Shown: positions 20,589-32,318, numbered from the stretch's first letter. The stretch is DNA of 36,481 nt from Gloeophyllum trabeum ATCC 11539 (GCF_000344685.1 NW_006920411.1:801420-837900), one strand, 5' to 3'. Made by a program: numbers and translations. The notes: generated by a model not told the origin, from the letters alone.

Positions 20589-22517
20589 ATGACGAGCTCA
20601 CCTCCATCGTCCCCCTCGTGCGGAATGGCATCCACGTTAGGAGAGGCAGATGCGTCCCACCCTGACTCTAGCCATCCGCAGGCAGCGGCCTCATTTCCTG
20701 GCCTTCCGCCAGGATTTCCTCAGCAATATCCGGCACTTGACCCGATGAACCCGTTCCAGGGAATGAACGAGATACAGGTTAGTATGATTGAGAGCTCGTA
20801 CAAGCATATAGGACTCACCGTTATGCAAACTCTCCTCCAGTATCCCTCCTTCTCAACTCCCATGGCGCATGCTCAGCTCCAGATGCAGTACGCTGGCAAC
20901 CCCATGTACACGCCACCAGCGCCGGCTACGCAATTCTCTTACCAGAACCCGCAATTCCCTCCTCACCAGCCCAGCGGATATGCTTTGCCAACCATTCCGT
21001 CAGACCAGCAACACGGAGCTAACAATATGACTAACTCACCGTCGGGACCCTGGGTGCCCACCACTGCGAACCTTGTTCCGCCTAACGTATTGATGCCCTC
21101 ACTCGCTCGAAATGCTCCCGCACCTCCCCTGCATTCTCCAACGCCGGTCGCAGGCGCCCATCTAAGCGATTCAAAAGCCACCGAACAGGCTATCCTGGGC
21201 CTGTTTGGATTTGGCAGCATCGAAGAGTGCCGAGAGTTTATGGAAGCAAACAAGGCATCTAAAGGCGGTCGCAGGCGCAAAGGAGCTCCATATGAGCAGG
21301 ACCGAAAGCTAATAGTGAGTGATTGTCCATCTAAACCCTTGCGAAGCATCACTAACCTGCATTTCCAGGCCTCAGTACATTATCATGCGCTGTTGCTCCT
21401 CGGATGCGATCCTAACGACAAGTCATACACCGTGCCCGAGCCTCTCCCACTGTGTGCTCCAGTCCGCACAGACGCAGGCGGTGTACGGCTCTATAACCCG
21501 GTATGGGCGATGGGACCCACTTCGCCTCGCAACCGTGAGTACATCGATGCGGTAGTGAGCAGCATTGAAGAGAGCGAGAAGGTAAGCTAGTAACACTTAC
21601 CTGGTGATCTAACTCACTCCGGCCCAGGCGCGACCAACTCTTGGTCAAGACATTAGCAAAGCGGCCATTCGGGATCAAGTCAGAACGTTCTTTGCTCAGC
21701 TCCGTAGACGTTACCAGAGTCAAGTTGACCCCGCTGCCAAGAAAAAACAAGAAGCTAAGAATGATGATACTCGCTCACGGCAAAGGCGCAAACACGTATG
21801 TCATTAGCCTCACCAAACCTAGTGGAGTTGGCTGATTTAAAGATCAATAGAACGCTGATGCACACCGAGACCTTTTTGACGAGTTCAAGGAGAAGTATAA
21901 AGAGCAAGCGGAAGGCATTGAAAAACTCATCATGACTGACTGGGGCTCTTCGGAGTGTAGCGACGAGGGTAATTGGCCCACAAAGGCTGAGGCAGTTGCA
22001 TACCGGCGGTTGAAAGGTGGAGGAGATAATGCCTGGGAGGTCAGGCGTAAGGAGTGGCGGTCGGAAAAGGTGAGTTCATTCTCTGACTCACCCGCGACAG
22101 TCATGCTGAAGACATCAGTATAACCGCATCATAGGGGCATTCCGCAAACTGAGGCGACAGAAGGATGAGAAAGATCAGGAAGCTGCACGTACCTCTGGTA
22201 AGAAAAAAGACCGGCTCGGACGAGCGAAGATCCCACGCGTCCTCGGCGCTGATATCAACGCCAACCATGGTCCTCCTCGTACTGGACCACGAATGCCGGT
22301 GCCTTACGAGTGGTCTGTGAGCCGTGAATGGGCAAAGAGTTGGGCTGTACGTACCGGTAATGCTGAGCTATCAGTTCGCACTGGGGAGCATCTCCCTGTC
22401 TTCGACCTTGATATCCCCGATGAGGACATTGACCCAGAATATCTCGACTGGATCACTAAGGATCTGGGTAATGTGCCGGTTGATAGCGAGTCGAACGAGA
22501 GGGAAGAAACCAGTTAA
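20589..22517 (+). CDS. Transposon companion protein of unknown function
   Basis: Five exons (20589-21314, 21369-21581, 21628-21795, 21851-22069, 22119-22517) join in phase to 574 residues. Residues about 1-215 are Pro/Ser/Gln-rich and probably disordered. Residues about 235-245 are basic (GGRRRKGAPYEQDRK). The rest is a charged, mostly helical region with RDQVRTFFAQLRRRYQ, KKKQEAKNDDTRSRQRRKH and WEVRRKEWRSEK, then an end rich in Asp/Glu (FDLDIPDEDIDPEYLDW). No enzyme motif is seen. The basic helices fit DNA binding, and the position beside an intact transposase suggests an accessory protein, by analogy with TnpA of En/Spm; this is inference. The start was set at the first ATG that leads into the proline-rich part. 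Confidence 0.65.
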
Positions 22518-22575
22518 ATTGTTAGATACAAATTGGTCACTTGATGTAAAATTGAGCAGATAATGCTACGTAGTG

Positions 22576-25500
22576 CTATTCACCACTCTGAAGAATAAAT
22601 GTTGGTCAATTGATGCGTGTATGCAAAAGCCAATGTACAACTTACTCTATCAAGAGAAACGGTTGCCCAGCATGAGACATTTTCGACTTGGACAGTATGT
22701 CGCACAACGTGCGAGATGATGTTATTCAGATCAATCAGGGGCGCCGGTTCGAGCTGTTGTGGAGCGATATGGGTCTCTTCCTCCCACAGCCGGACCTCGG
22801 ATCGACGGCTATTGGATGCAGTGAGTTGATGGACATTACAAGAGGCAAATAGCTCACAAATGCGCCCACGGTGTGTTGGAGATGTCGATGAGACATGGCT
22901 TGAACCACCTGACTCGCCCGAAGTAGTACATTCCAAGGCCGACTTGCTCAAATCGGACAATGTGGGTTAGTTCCCCCACCCAGCTTTCCGTTGGAGTTGT
23001 TCGGACTGCAACCAGGGAGTCAACAACATGAACAGAGGAAAAGCGAGATGAGGCAAGATATCTCTGGCCTCGCAGGATGACGTGATCAAAGAATGTTGCT
23101 TGTGAAAGCAGGGGGGCACTTCGTAGAGCATCCGGAGGGGCGAGGATAGACCGAAGACGTTGATGCGGGAGAGAAATCTGGAGATGGGAGAGAAGTTGGT
23201 AATAAAGGTCCATCGGGATGTGATGATGCTGCGATCTCGGACTGAGACGGAATCTAATCCCCTCTGCAAATTGTGAAGATTGGGCAGAATCTTCGTGGAC
23301 GAGAGTCACGTACCATCTGCTTGTGCCTCATCTAGTTGTCTCGCCAGAGCCTGGACCGTCCCGCGGTCATCCGCCGTTGCACGGTACATAGTATCGACAG
23401 TACGATGAAGGGCGGAGCCCGGTGGGGCATCATAAGCGTCACCGAGCTAAGGCAGCAATGAGTCAGGAGGCTCAAAGCCATAGCAGTTTCACGTACCACA
23501 CATGAGGTCCGCATCGTACGCATGAACTCACGAAAGAAGGAGACCTCGAGTTCACCTCCCCCATGATTGTTTGTCCGGTAAGACTTGAGTACTTTGTTGA
23601 GGCGTTCAAATAGGAATGTCCAGAACTCGCGCAGCGGCCCGTAATCACGCAGGTTCGCCGGCGAGTGTGTGGCGTAGTGGTGGTTAGGTCGCATAACGGA
23701 CGGGCCGTACAGCTACATGAGTGTCAATGGGATGGTCCCGGGCGGCCACAGAAGTGGCCTGGTCACGTACCTCCATGAGTTCCAAACAATACGAGCGGAG
23801 GAGGCTCTCTGCTTCATCTATCTGAGCGTCCGTAATTGTTTCAGAGAGAAGGATCCTAAGAGCTCGTGACAGTTTGAGGAAGTTTTCGGGATCGCGGGGA
23901 TGCAGGTTTGATACAGCTGGCTCTTCATCGTCAGCGACTTCGATCCGACGGCGCTTTGAAGGACGACTGGCTCCAGGAACATAAGTGACATCACCAGGTT
24001 GTGCGCCATCTGACAGCTCTTCCGACATGTCCACGTTAGCACTCATATTATTGCGCATTTCCTGATTGTCCACTTGATCGTCCAGATTGTTGTTTTCCTC
24101 AGCCTCCTGAAACAAAAGGTCAGTGCATTACGTGACTATTGATAGATTGACTTGCGATAGCGCGGCGTGTGCGTTTGCGTGAACGTTGGGGGCGCTGTGG
24201 TGGGTCCACTGAAGTCGTGGATGGTTGCGCCGCACCGGTCTCTTTGGCCTTGCATGCTGCGGCGGCTTGTTGGGCAGCTGTCTCTTTGGCCTTGCGTGCG
24301 GCGGCGGCTTGCTGGCGAGCAGCGGCAGCCTCCTCTTTCTTCTTAGCTGCTGCTGTCGCGATCATCTCAGTGCGCCGAGGGAGAATGTTCTCATCGTCAC
24401 CCGGGAGGAATTCATTCCAAATCTGGGGAATCTGGGAGCCATATCAGTCCTGGAGAGTAGTCAGAGCTATAAGGAACTCACTGCGAGGGGTGCGACAACC
24501 GTTGCGAACACCAGCCATTGGTCAGCAGTGAGGGACCCTCCTGCTGGCTCTCCAATTAACCCTGGGAGACGGCCCAGCTTTGCGGGCATGTGCAGCTACC
24601 AGGTCCAGTCTATATACGCATGGTGTAGAGTGAGAAAGTGAGAGGAAGACGTACATCAGACAAGATCTCGTGGACCCGCCGCAACTCCTTCGATTTTCGC
24701 AGGACGTTCAATTGGACCCAGATATGGTAGAAATGAGTCTTCACGAGACCTGATAGCATATGGGAGCATGAGAAACAAGCTTAACAGGGCAGCAATATGT
24801 CCGTACCGAGGAGCAGGTTGTGCATTGGGTCAATCACAATCATTCTACACATGTCAAAATATGGTAGTCGGGAGAACTCTGAGAACCGGCTCGCGAACTC
24901 TTTGACAAAGTTGGCCTTCGCAGTCTTTGTGCCAAGCTTCGTGTACTCTCCCATGTATGCTCGATGCTGCTGATCAGTACGTGGAGGGAATGCTGCAGAT
25001 AGACATTATGAGTAATGACCATGCTATAGGGTAACAACCTACCATTTTTCATAAAGGCAGCAGCAGAATTCCTTTCATTGTGTTCAATCCAGCAAAGCGT
25101 ACAAAAATACCGATGGCTATGTGAGCCAAAGCCGCCCATCTTATGGGCGGCGGGTTTATCACAGATAATTCCCACCAACGCCACTCGAGTGAGACGCCCA
25201 TCGGGGTAACGGCGTGTCTTGATCTTTATCCCTATCTTCCAAAGACGCAAGAGCTCATTGACAAGGAGGCGGACGAACTTCTGGCATTCATCCGGATCAG
25301 GTTCTTTTGGCCCGGGAATGATACCGGCCAATAATAGATTGGAAGTGCGATACCTACATGATAGCGCGAGATCGGGATTATGCTCGCGAGAGATGATCAA
25401 AATGCTTACCGTAGATGAGGAGGCAAGTTGATAATGCTATACGACATCGGACAGGATGTGTGGGAAGGGGCAATTTGACTCCGAAGATACGAAAACCTGA

Positions 25501-26965
25501 AGACAATTCATCAGCATTGGACACAGAAGGAACGATATGCAGCGTACCAATCAGCACCTAACGTTACACCAATACGGAGCTCGCCATCAGGCCCTTCAGC
25601 AAGATCATGCCGAAAAAATGGCAAGCCGTCCGGTCCTAGTAGCTCTTTGCATATCTTCCCATCGAAGATGTCGCTGTATTGCCCTTGAGTCCTCGATTTC
25701 ACGCGCCATGTGTCCAACTCATCTTCAACCTCAGGGACAATTCTTCTCAGGTGGTCCTCCAGAGACTTCATCGGAAATCGTAGGAGTGGCTTGCGTGTAC
25801 TGCGTTCCTCACGGCCTCGCCTCGTGTCTCGTGTCGTTGGACGGGTGTCAAAGAGCGCTTGTTTGCAAGACAAACACTCGATGGCGTCTGTGGTGACCGG
25901 ATAGACGTCCAAGCAAGATGGGCAGACCGGAAGAACGGGGAATGACGGCTCAATCTCCAAGCGTTCCATGATGGCGGGGAGCGTCGTGTACATCGGTGGG
26001 TGGAGGTGTAGCCCGGCAGTCTCGAGAATGACACCAAATATGACCAGGACAGCATTGCATGCACGGAAGGGCAGATGGAAAGAGGTATGCAGCCAGATAA
26101 CAAGCAGGTAGAGCAGATACACTGCAGGATTGGGGTGCAGTAGAACCGGAGAAGAGACGGGGGCCGTATCCTTCGATTGATATTGGTAAGTATCGGTATC
26201 CTCAGACTGCACAACCTGACGGACACGCTGACTCCGAAGCGCGCTTGCATTCTGCTGTAGAAAGCTCGCGGCTGCAAGCGGCGGAGCGGCCGTGGAAGTC
26301 TCAGTTGTGCTGGGAGCACCATTGGTCTCGCAAGGATGCTCCGAGCTATTGAGCAGCTCATCCTCAGGAGCATCTGCCGTCTCGGAAGACTCATCCCACC
26401 CATCATCAGCAATATTAGGCATACCGGCATTTGGGACGTCATCAGAGTCAAACGGTGAGGCCGATTCTTCGTTCGGGAGCGCCGACTCGTTCATAGGTGG
26501 CTCGGTATAGCCTTGCGTACCGGCGATCTGGTCGAAGGAGGAAAATGGTTGCGAGTCGGTCGTCTCCGGCGGGGGCGGGACAGCGTCTACCTCCAGGGAT
26601 TGGTCCCCCTCCCCTCTGGCCGACTTGTTGCTGGATGATGCCTGTGGGAACAGCACAGTGAAGGTGAAGAGGTTGCTAGTGGTCCCCATGCCTGCAGTAG
26701 AACGGGAAGTCGATGTTCCGGGGGATGGAGCATGACTGCTAGGCTGCCCGCTTGCGACCGACGATGAAGCAGCACTCTGGGGGTTAATGCTCGTTTGTCG
26801 CAGGTCCCAAGACTTGTGCTGGCGTCGGATCCAGGGACCGACGAGGGCACCTTTGCACCTCGAGCACGGGCAAGGAACGTCTCGTGACTCTCGCCTTGCT
26901 CCCGCCTTGCTCTATAGTCCTTGTCAGTGAGCTTGTCTGCAGTCTTTGTATCTAATACGCACCAT
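22576..26965 (-). CDS. Plavaka/Tnp2-like transposase, apparently intact
   Basis: Fourteen exons (minus): 26965-26963, 26911-25548, 25496-25410, 25353-25043, 24992-24807, 24749-24655, 24595-24482, 24431-24156, 24106-23771, 23712-23497, 23446-23314, 23263-22858, 22808-22646, 22587-22576. All join in phase to 1,233 residues without a stop. An N-terminal zinc motif CPCSRC (15-20) and a second cysteine cluster (CPSC...CLSC, about 330-350) precede the transposase core. Core hallmarks are SDIFDGKICKEL, GADWFSYLRSQIAPSHTSCPMS, LLAGIIPGPKEP, GFGSHSHRYFCTLC, IDPMHNLLLGLVKTHFYHIW and IGEPAGGSLTADQW. Later come YGPLREFWTFLFERLNKVLK and a C-terminal segment with VRLWEEETH. An Ala/Lys-rich helix lies about 780-835. 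It catalyses DNA cut-and-paste in the nucleus. The intron 24155-24107 uses a GC-AG boundary (ATC-gcaagt). The first exon is just the ATG, the least certain part. Confidence 0.87.
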
Positions 26966-27471
26966 GCTCGAGGTTGAAGCTGGACTCGGAGAGGGCGGGC
27001 GGTTATGACAGCGTACGAAACAAAGAATCTGCACGAACTCGAGCGTTTACTTTTAGATGTCCGCTGTCTCGATCGCTTGCACTGTATCTAGGGCAAGATA
27101 TGTATCGGAGCGTTAGCTTGCACATGACGCGTCAAATAAACTTGGAACGGTATTATTCGGCTGACTGAGGATACAAAATTTCTACAGTACTAGTATTCTG
27201 TACTCGTACTCTACAGGGAAGAACTCCCTTCTCGTAGCTCATGCTAGCTAGTGGGATGTCCTCGCCGTGGGATGTCCTCACCAGTGGACGTGATCGGGGA
27301 GTAGACTGTGACTCGTGTTGCAGCCTTTGTTCCAACCTTGACTCACGGATTAGAAAGGTGACAGAGCAGGGAATGAATTACTCACTGCAGCTGAAGCTGC
27401 CCAATTCTGTATATCATCTGAGAGGCCTGGCTACAGCAACTGTTGTGAGTACTATTTCCGAGGCAAAGCAA
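26966..27471. other. Transposase upstream region, no gene
   Basis: About 500 bases containing the transposase promoter and the probable right end of the transposon (about 27195). A short tandem duplication, GTGGGATGTCCTC, occurs at about 27251-27281. Nothing else was recognised. Confidence 0.4.
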
Positions 27472-28006
27472 CTAGGGACAGGAATATACCACTCGGACAT
27501 TGTCGTCGGTACCGGCTAGCATAGCAAATATCTCGCACGCGTCCGAGCGCGATTCTATAAAACGCAGTGCTTTCCCGGGCACCCACTGTGTCCAGCCGGG
27601 GCCGTCTTGAACTTCCCTGCAGCCTACCCATTTCTCCACGATGGCAACGGGGCTCGCACGGTGTCTTGACGGAACACCAGAGTCGACGGGCACGGAGATG
27701 GCTGCGTAGAGGCAGTAGGTATCGAGATCAGCGAAGAATTCGCTTGGGTCTGGATCCTAAGTAGACTTAATGGTGCTATAGCAGCAGAACGAGTGTGGTA
27801 CTCACTGGTATATGCAGCATAAACATCTCGCAGAAAACATGTTCACTAGCGAAGTCTCCGTGCTGAAAGAGCAGCCCGTTTGCTGGTGATAAGTCAGCCG
27901 TTCGCAACCACAAGTCGCCTACACCAGGGTCAGGTGTTGGAGGGCGCGTCGGCTTGCGTCGAGGAGGTATGATGCGAGGTGAACGGAAGATGTTGGACTT
28001 GGGCAT
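27472..28006 (-). CDS. Small hypothetical protein
   Basis: Two exons (minus), 28006-27806 and 27756-27472, give 161 residues. The intron has a good GTGAGT donor and a TTAG acceptor, and both exons keep frame. The N-terminus is basic and Pro-rich (MPKSNIFRSPRIIPPRRKP). The rest looks globular, with DPSEFFADLDTYCLYAAIS and a Trp/Gly-containing block (KWVGCREVQDGPGWTQWVPGKAL). No family was recognised, and no signal peptide or membrane segment is present. It lies between two mobile elements and could be a host gene, a gene relic or cargo. Confidence 0.5.
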
Positions 28007-28774
28007 AATTCGTGAGCTCGAAAGGGGAGCGAGAGCGCGAACTGCTGCATCTTGGTTAAATCCGAATATATTGTGGCATTAAACAAGATAGCTTCGCTGT
28101 CCTGGTCAGTCTCGCTAGAGATAAGTAAGTTGACAATGGAAGATGAAGGACGTAGGTATTTAACGTGGCCACACGGAAGACAGGTTGGGATACGTCGGTC
28201 ACATAGGCTATCTTACACACGACTAGACGCACACAGGTACGGCAATTTCCGCCAGCAAGTGCTGGCCATCTGACGTTCGGAAAGCTCGAGGGATAGCCAA
28301 AGCACCTCAGTTATCCTAGCTATCTATACGTCTAGCTAATTTGCAGCAAACGCAGTGATTGTGGCCTCATCAGCATCGTTCATACACAATGCCACATTTA
28401 TCTAGGCTCTTTGTTACAAATTTGTATGGGGAGGAACAGGACATTTATCCCTGACGAACACAGACCCCAATGGACTTCGCTGCACCGTCGAGCACTGTCC
28501 GAGGGAACAAGCAGTGCAGTTTTGCCATGTTCTACGAAGACGAAAAACTGGGAATGAAGCCCTGGTAAAGTTCTTCATATCCCAATATGACTACTCGTGA
28601 TCGTCCCAACTCCTCTTAGATGTCAAGCTTAGAGTGGCAATGGAATATGAAGCATCGGTCGCGTAACATAGATACAAGGTATAACATCTTCCCCCGTGAG
28701 TATTCGTATGTTGCACTACCTGGTCCTCAGCTCCCGATCAGTCGGGGCATCGCTTCACTTCCTCCACGATCAAT
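28007..28774. other. Flank of retroelement, no gene seen
   Basis: About 770 bases left of the 5' LTR. Short ORFs only, none recognisable. The five bases before the LTR, TCAAT (28770-28774), are the candidate target-site duplication, but the matching right-hand copy is outside the window. Confidence 0.45.
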
Positions 28775-29708
28775 TGTTACCATCAAAACACTTCTTCACG
28801 ATCACACGTGTTTGACACATGCACACAGAACCACACAGACATTGCAACCATGCATATCTCATCTTAAAAAAACCCTTTCACGATCATTTATTATTTACGC
28901 ATTGCTGCCTCACCGATCATAAACTATTCTACATTAATAATGACTGGTTTCCACATTCTCTTAGATACTCATGTAAACCTTTCCATTAACGCATGTACAA
29001 GTATATTTGGACATCCTGCAATATATAAGCTGCGACAGCAAAGGTCTCAGACCTTAGCTTCGATCTGGCATTTCATTCGTGTCATTAGATCGAAGCTAAC
29101 CCTCCGCCTTCGCGTTGACATTGTCAACATTCCTCCATATTCCTCTCTCACCGTGGCACCTGTAACAAGGAGCCGAACACGGTACTCCCTTCGATCTCAC
29201 CCATCCTACACAACCTACATTTATCCCATATCCGAACCCCTATTCTATCCCATCACACCCCACGCTCCAAGACAGATTCAAGAACAACAGCTGAAGGCTA
29301 TCAGGCGCTACAGACGGCACCTAGATAGAAATATAACCCTTTACTACTAACCGTTTGAATCCCACGCCTGTATTCAAGGGTGGTGCGTACGCACTAAGCT
29401 GGGCGAAAACCTACACGCATAGCGCGGGCTGTGGACACAGGGACCACCATATCCCCATCGGTCGCAGTGTTCGTAGGGAAGTAGTGGCACCGTAGTGACT
29501 CTTGAGAGTCAGCGAAAGTGGTGTCAGGGAGCTTAGAAAAGTGGCAATATCCTACCTTGGGTACAGAAGCTCCTGGGCTTGTGACCCTTGAGCGAAGAGG
29601 CAGACGCTGGGTACCAGACGAGAAGACCCGGGTCAGACAGCCTTGCAATCATTCCTATTCCTATCCATTAGCACCGACATCTACCTGAAATCTGCGAACT
29701 AAGTAACA
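28775..29708 (+). repeat. 5' LTR
   Basis: It starts TGTTAC and ends GTAACA, a perfect 6-base terminal inverted repeat with the canonical TG...CA ends. The first 218 bases match 36264-36481 almost exactly. LTRs carry the promoter and polyadenylation signals of the element. Confidence 0.93.
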
Positions 29709-29712
29709 GATT

Positions 29713-30588
29713 TTGGTTCTTCCAAACGAAGTTCCCACCACGGCTGATCACCGTTATCAGATCAACGACGAAACCCCTTGGTTCGGACCAACCCGACCAT
29801 ATTCACCAATTTCATATTCCACCACCCCATGTTCACCCCAGTCAGAAACCTCTGACGATATCTATCCACCCAACCTAAATCCCATAGCCATCCAGACCCT
29901 AATTGCTAGAGCAATGGCAGGCGAAGATGACCAGAAAGAAAGGAAAGGGCACGTTGCTAAGCCCGAGTACTTCGACGGAAACAAGGCCAAGTTCAAGGCC
30001 TGGTGGAGACAGGTACTCACGTACCTGAGAAACAATAAGAAGGATTTCGGTACGGATGATGAGAAGATCGACTTCGTCATCTCATATCTCAGAGGACCCA
30101 AGGCAGAAGTTTGGTCGCAAAACTATTATGATCAACACTTCAGGGAGGAGACAGAAAGCTGGGGAAAGACGTGGGCGGTGTTCAAATCAGAGATCACCAA
30201 CGCGTTTCAGGATTCGAATCTTGCTGCACAGGCGCAGATCAAGATCGACCATCTGCGCCAAGGACAGAGGCCAGTTGAAGAGTATTTTCAAGAATTGGAA
30301 ATACTAATGATGCAAGCTGGGTACAAGAAAGAAGATCAGTATATCCTGAAAACTGTCCATACCAGTGTCAACAAGGCACTTGTCGACAAGGTTTACGGAC
30401 AAGTCACAGTACCGACGACATACGATGAATGGAAGGACGTACTGATCAAACTCGACAATGCCTGGCAGGAGCATCAGCAGGAGAAGGCCATGCGGGGCCT
30501 GAGAACAATACCGCCAAAGAAGGAAGGGGTACCTGTCACCACAAATCTGCAGGTCGCACCACGAACACAACCGACGCAAAGACGCTGA
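29713..30588 (+). pseudogene. Gag (capsid) region, truncated
   Basis: The frame is open from just after the LTR. The first ATG is at 29914, and upstream codons still read like gag (PWFGPTRPYSP), so the true start is uncertain. The capsid-like core has FDGNKAKFKAWWRQVLTYL, SYLRGPKAEVW and AFQDSNLAAQAQIKIDHLRQG, typical of retrotransposon gag proteins that assemble the particle. The frame ends at a TGA at 30586 shortly before unrelated DNA. The continuation (TFTGPGQPMDIDRA and a degenerate Cys motif) is found more than 1 kb downstream at about 31,730, so this gag is split. Confidence 0.8.
29714..29727 (+). other. Candidate primer-binding site
   Basis: TGGTTCTTCCAAAC begins five bases after the LTR end and starts with TGG, as needed to pair with the CCA end of a tRNA. 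I cannot name the tRNA from sequence alone, and it overlaps the open gag frame. Weak call. Confidence 0.3.
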
Positions 30589-30789
30589 TATGCACTGACA
30601 CACAACAATCACCAAGGACCAAAAGAAATAAACCTAAACCCCGTGATATGTGTGAAGGCGGTCCGAGACAACTGAAGGGTATTTAATAGTTCGAGGGGGA
30701 AAGGAGGAGTAAGATGCCATAGGGTAGTCCATAGGAAGACCTAGAAAAATAAAACAAAACCTTGACGCCTGAAACAAACACTAAGGGAT

Positions 30790-31660
30790 GCTCCGGAGTA
30801 TTTATCTCCGGAAAGTCGCAGACAAAGTCGCAAACCACGAAACCGAGTGTAGGTTCGGGCCCACGGGAGTAGAAATTGCTAGAGAAACTTGGTTAATTTT
30901 ATGTCGCTATGTGAGACTCACCGGAGCTAATTGGATCGATGGCGGAGATAATTCACTTGACGAGTCAGGCCTATTGGCAAAGCTAAGATCGGTTATAATT
31001 CGCTAAGTTCGACGCTTTCGAACTTCTCGGGTCGCTGAGATCGTAACTCTAATTCTCTGAGATGGTGAAGTCGAAACTTGTTTTTCTGTACACTACTTTG
31101 TACAATTTATACTACAGGAATGGCTTTGCGACCGTCCGGAGATAAATAACAAATAAACGCCGCTACCCACAGGATTGCTCAGCACTTTCCTCTGCTATAC
31201 CATACACCATACGACTCTCTTGCGCTCCCACTTGCTCTTTCCAGCCCCTATAGGTCGCCTCGACGCTCCGCCACCTGACCCAAGCGGTCCCATCACTCCG
31301 TGCGACACGCCGGTCACGTGTTAATTACCTCCGGCCGTTTGCTGACTGATGCTGACCTTATGGTGACTCGTATGCGTCCGCACCTTCGGTATCTTGACGG
31401 AAACGAGGGGGAGTGAGTGCTGGAGGGTGGGCATGAGGAAGACGCCCCTCGATAGAAGTGTCCGCGGGTCCCGGAGTTAATGCAGCTAGAAGTCGCAATG
31501 GTTAAGTCACTCCGGAGCTTTGGTGCACGGAGATAAATCGCGGAATGGGTCCGAGTATGCCTCGAGGATGTTGGGAAGTCCGGAGCTAAATAGAAATAGT
31601 CTTTTAGAGCCCATAGAAGCCTAGAGGCGTGCGAGCGCTGTGTCAAATAAGCTCCGGGGC
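30790..31660. mobile_element. Nested insertion with repeated CCGGAGNTAAWT motif
   Basis: DNA between the two halves of gag carries about ten copies of a CCGGAGNTAAWT-like motif in both directions. Copies lie near 30793, 30801, 30921, 30943, 31136, 31323, 31471, 31528, 31580 and 31645, with a partial one at 31512. The outermost copies face each other (CTCCGGAG at left, GCTCCGGGGC at right), like terminal repeats. It has no coding potential. This fits a non-autonomous DNA transposon with subterminal transposase-binding repeats. Exact ends and the target duplication are not resolved; 30,589-30,789 is also unexplained. Confidence 0.5.
31005..31025. repeat. 8-bp inverted repeat inside the nested insertion
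   Basis: AAGTTCGA (31005-31012) and TCGAACTT (31018-31025) are perfect inverted repeats with a 5-base loop, in the non-coding DNA that splits gag. Confidence 0.6.
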
Positions 31661-31662
31661 GC

Positions 31663-31986
31663 TTGTATGATGTGCTGAATCCGCGTTTTCGGGGGTCAGA
31701 CGATCCTGAGGCTTATCAACGCGACGGGATGGGAATGACGTTCACGGGGCCAGGACAACCCATGGACATAGACCGGGCATGCCTCAAGTGCAAGGCCAAG
31801 CAGTCAGAGACGGGAACATGCAGAAGCACGTGGCAGATTCCCAACAGGAAGGGGAGGACCACGTCTCAGGTCAGACAGGTGGATTGGACGAAGCCGACAT
31901 CCCATTTCATCTCAGCAATCAAGGAGTGGTCGAGAAGGGACCCTGAAGGGTTCAAAGCAGTGGGTTTTGGCTACGGCACAGCTTGA
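31663..31986 (+). pseudogene. Gag C-terminal remnant with degenerate zinc knuckle
   Basis: The part from about 31726 resumes gag: GMTFTGPGQPMDIDRA is the usual lead-in to a CCHC zinc knuckle in this element type. Here only CLKC and a later Cys remain and the His is absent, so the knuckle is broken or partly deleted. The frame stops at 31984 before the protease region. Confidence 0.6.
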
Positions 31987-32318
31987 GCGCACCAAGCTCC
32001 ATGCCTCTTGATTCTCATAATAAATAATCTGCGCTAGTCATAGAAGAACTGACCCCAGACAGTATCTATATTCAGAATGTTTCCATGCAATTTTACAAAG
32101 AACTCGAGTCTCAAGTAGCACAGGATGTATTTAATGCTACAGAATCAATCAAACAGGCAGAGGAGTCTTCTTCACAGAAGCTCAGCAGGGCCTCTAAACC
32201 TGTGCTTAATTCCTCTAACAAAGACAAAAAACATTCAGAAAAGGATCGAGTGTGATGATCACAAAAACCAAAAACAGAGAATCCCATATTTTCCGAAGGA
32301 CCTAAATTATTCCGGGTC

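Larger units (their letters stand above)
20392..27195. mobile_element. Two-gene Plavaka/CACTA-like DNA transposon (bounds approximate)
   Basis: Contains a transposase (22576-26965, minus) and a companion gene (20589-22517, plus) facing each other with a 58-base gap. AATACTAGTA at the left (about 20392) is present inverted at the right (about 27185-27195). The next bases, GTATAG and CTGTAG, are also similar, giving 13 matches in 15 for the block beginning ATACTAG. No matching target-site duplication was found, and the core is palindromic, so the limits are tentative. The intact reading frames suggest a recent, possibly autonomous copy. Confidence 0.55.

Noticed and set aside
30429..30686. ORF overlapping the end of gag in another frame
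   Set aside because: Shadow of the gag frame; the composition is not that of a nucleocapsid protein.
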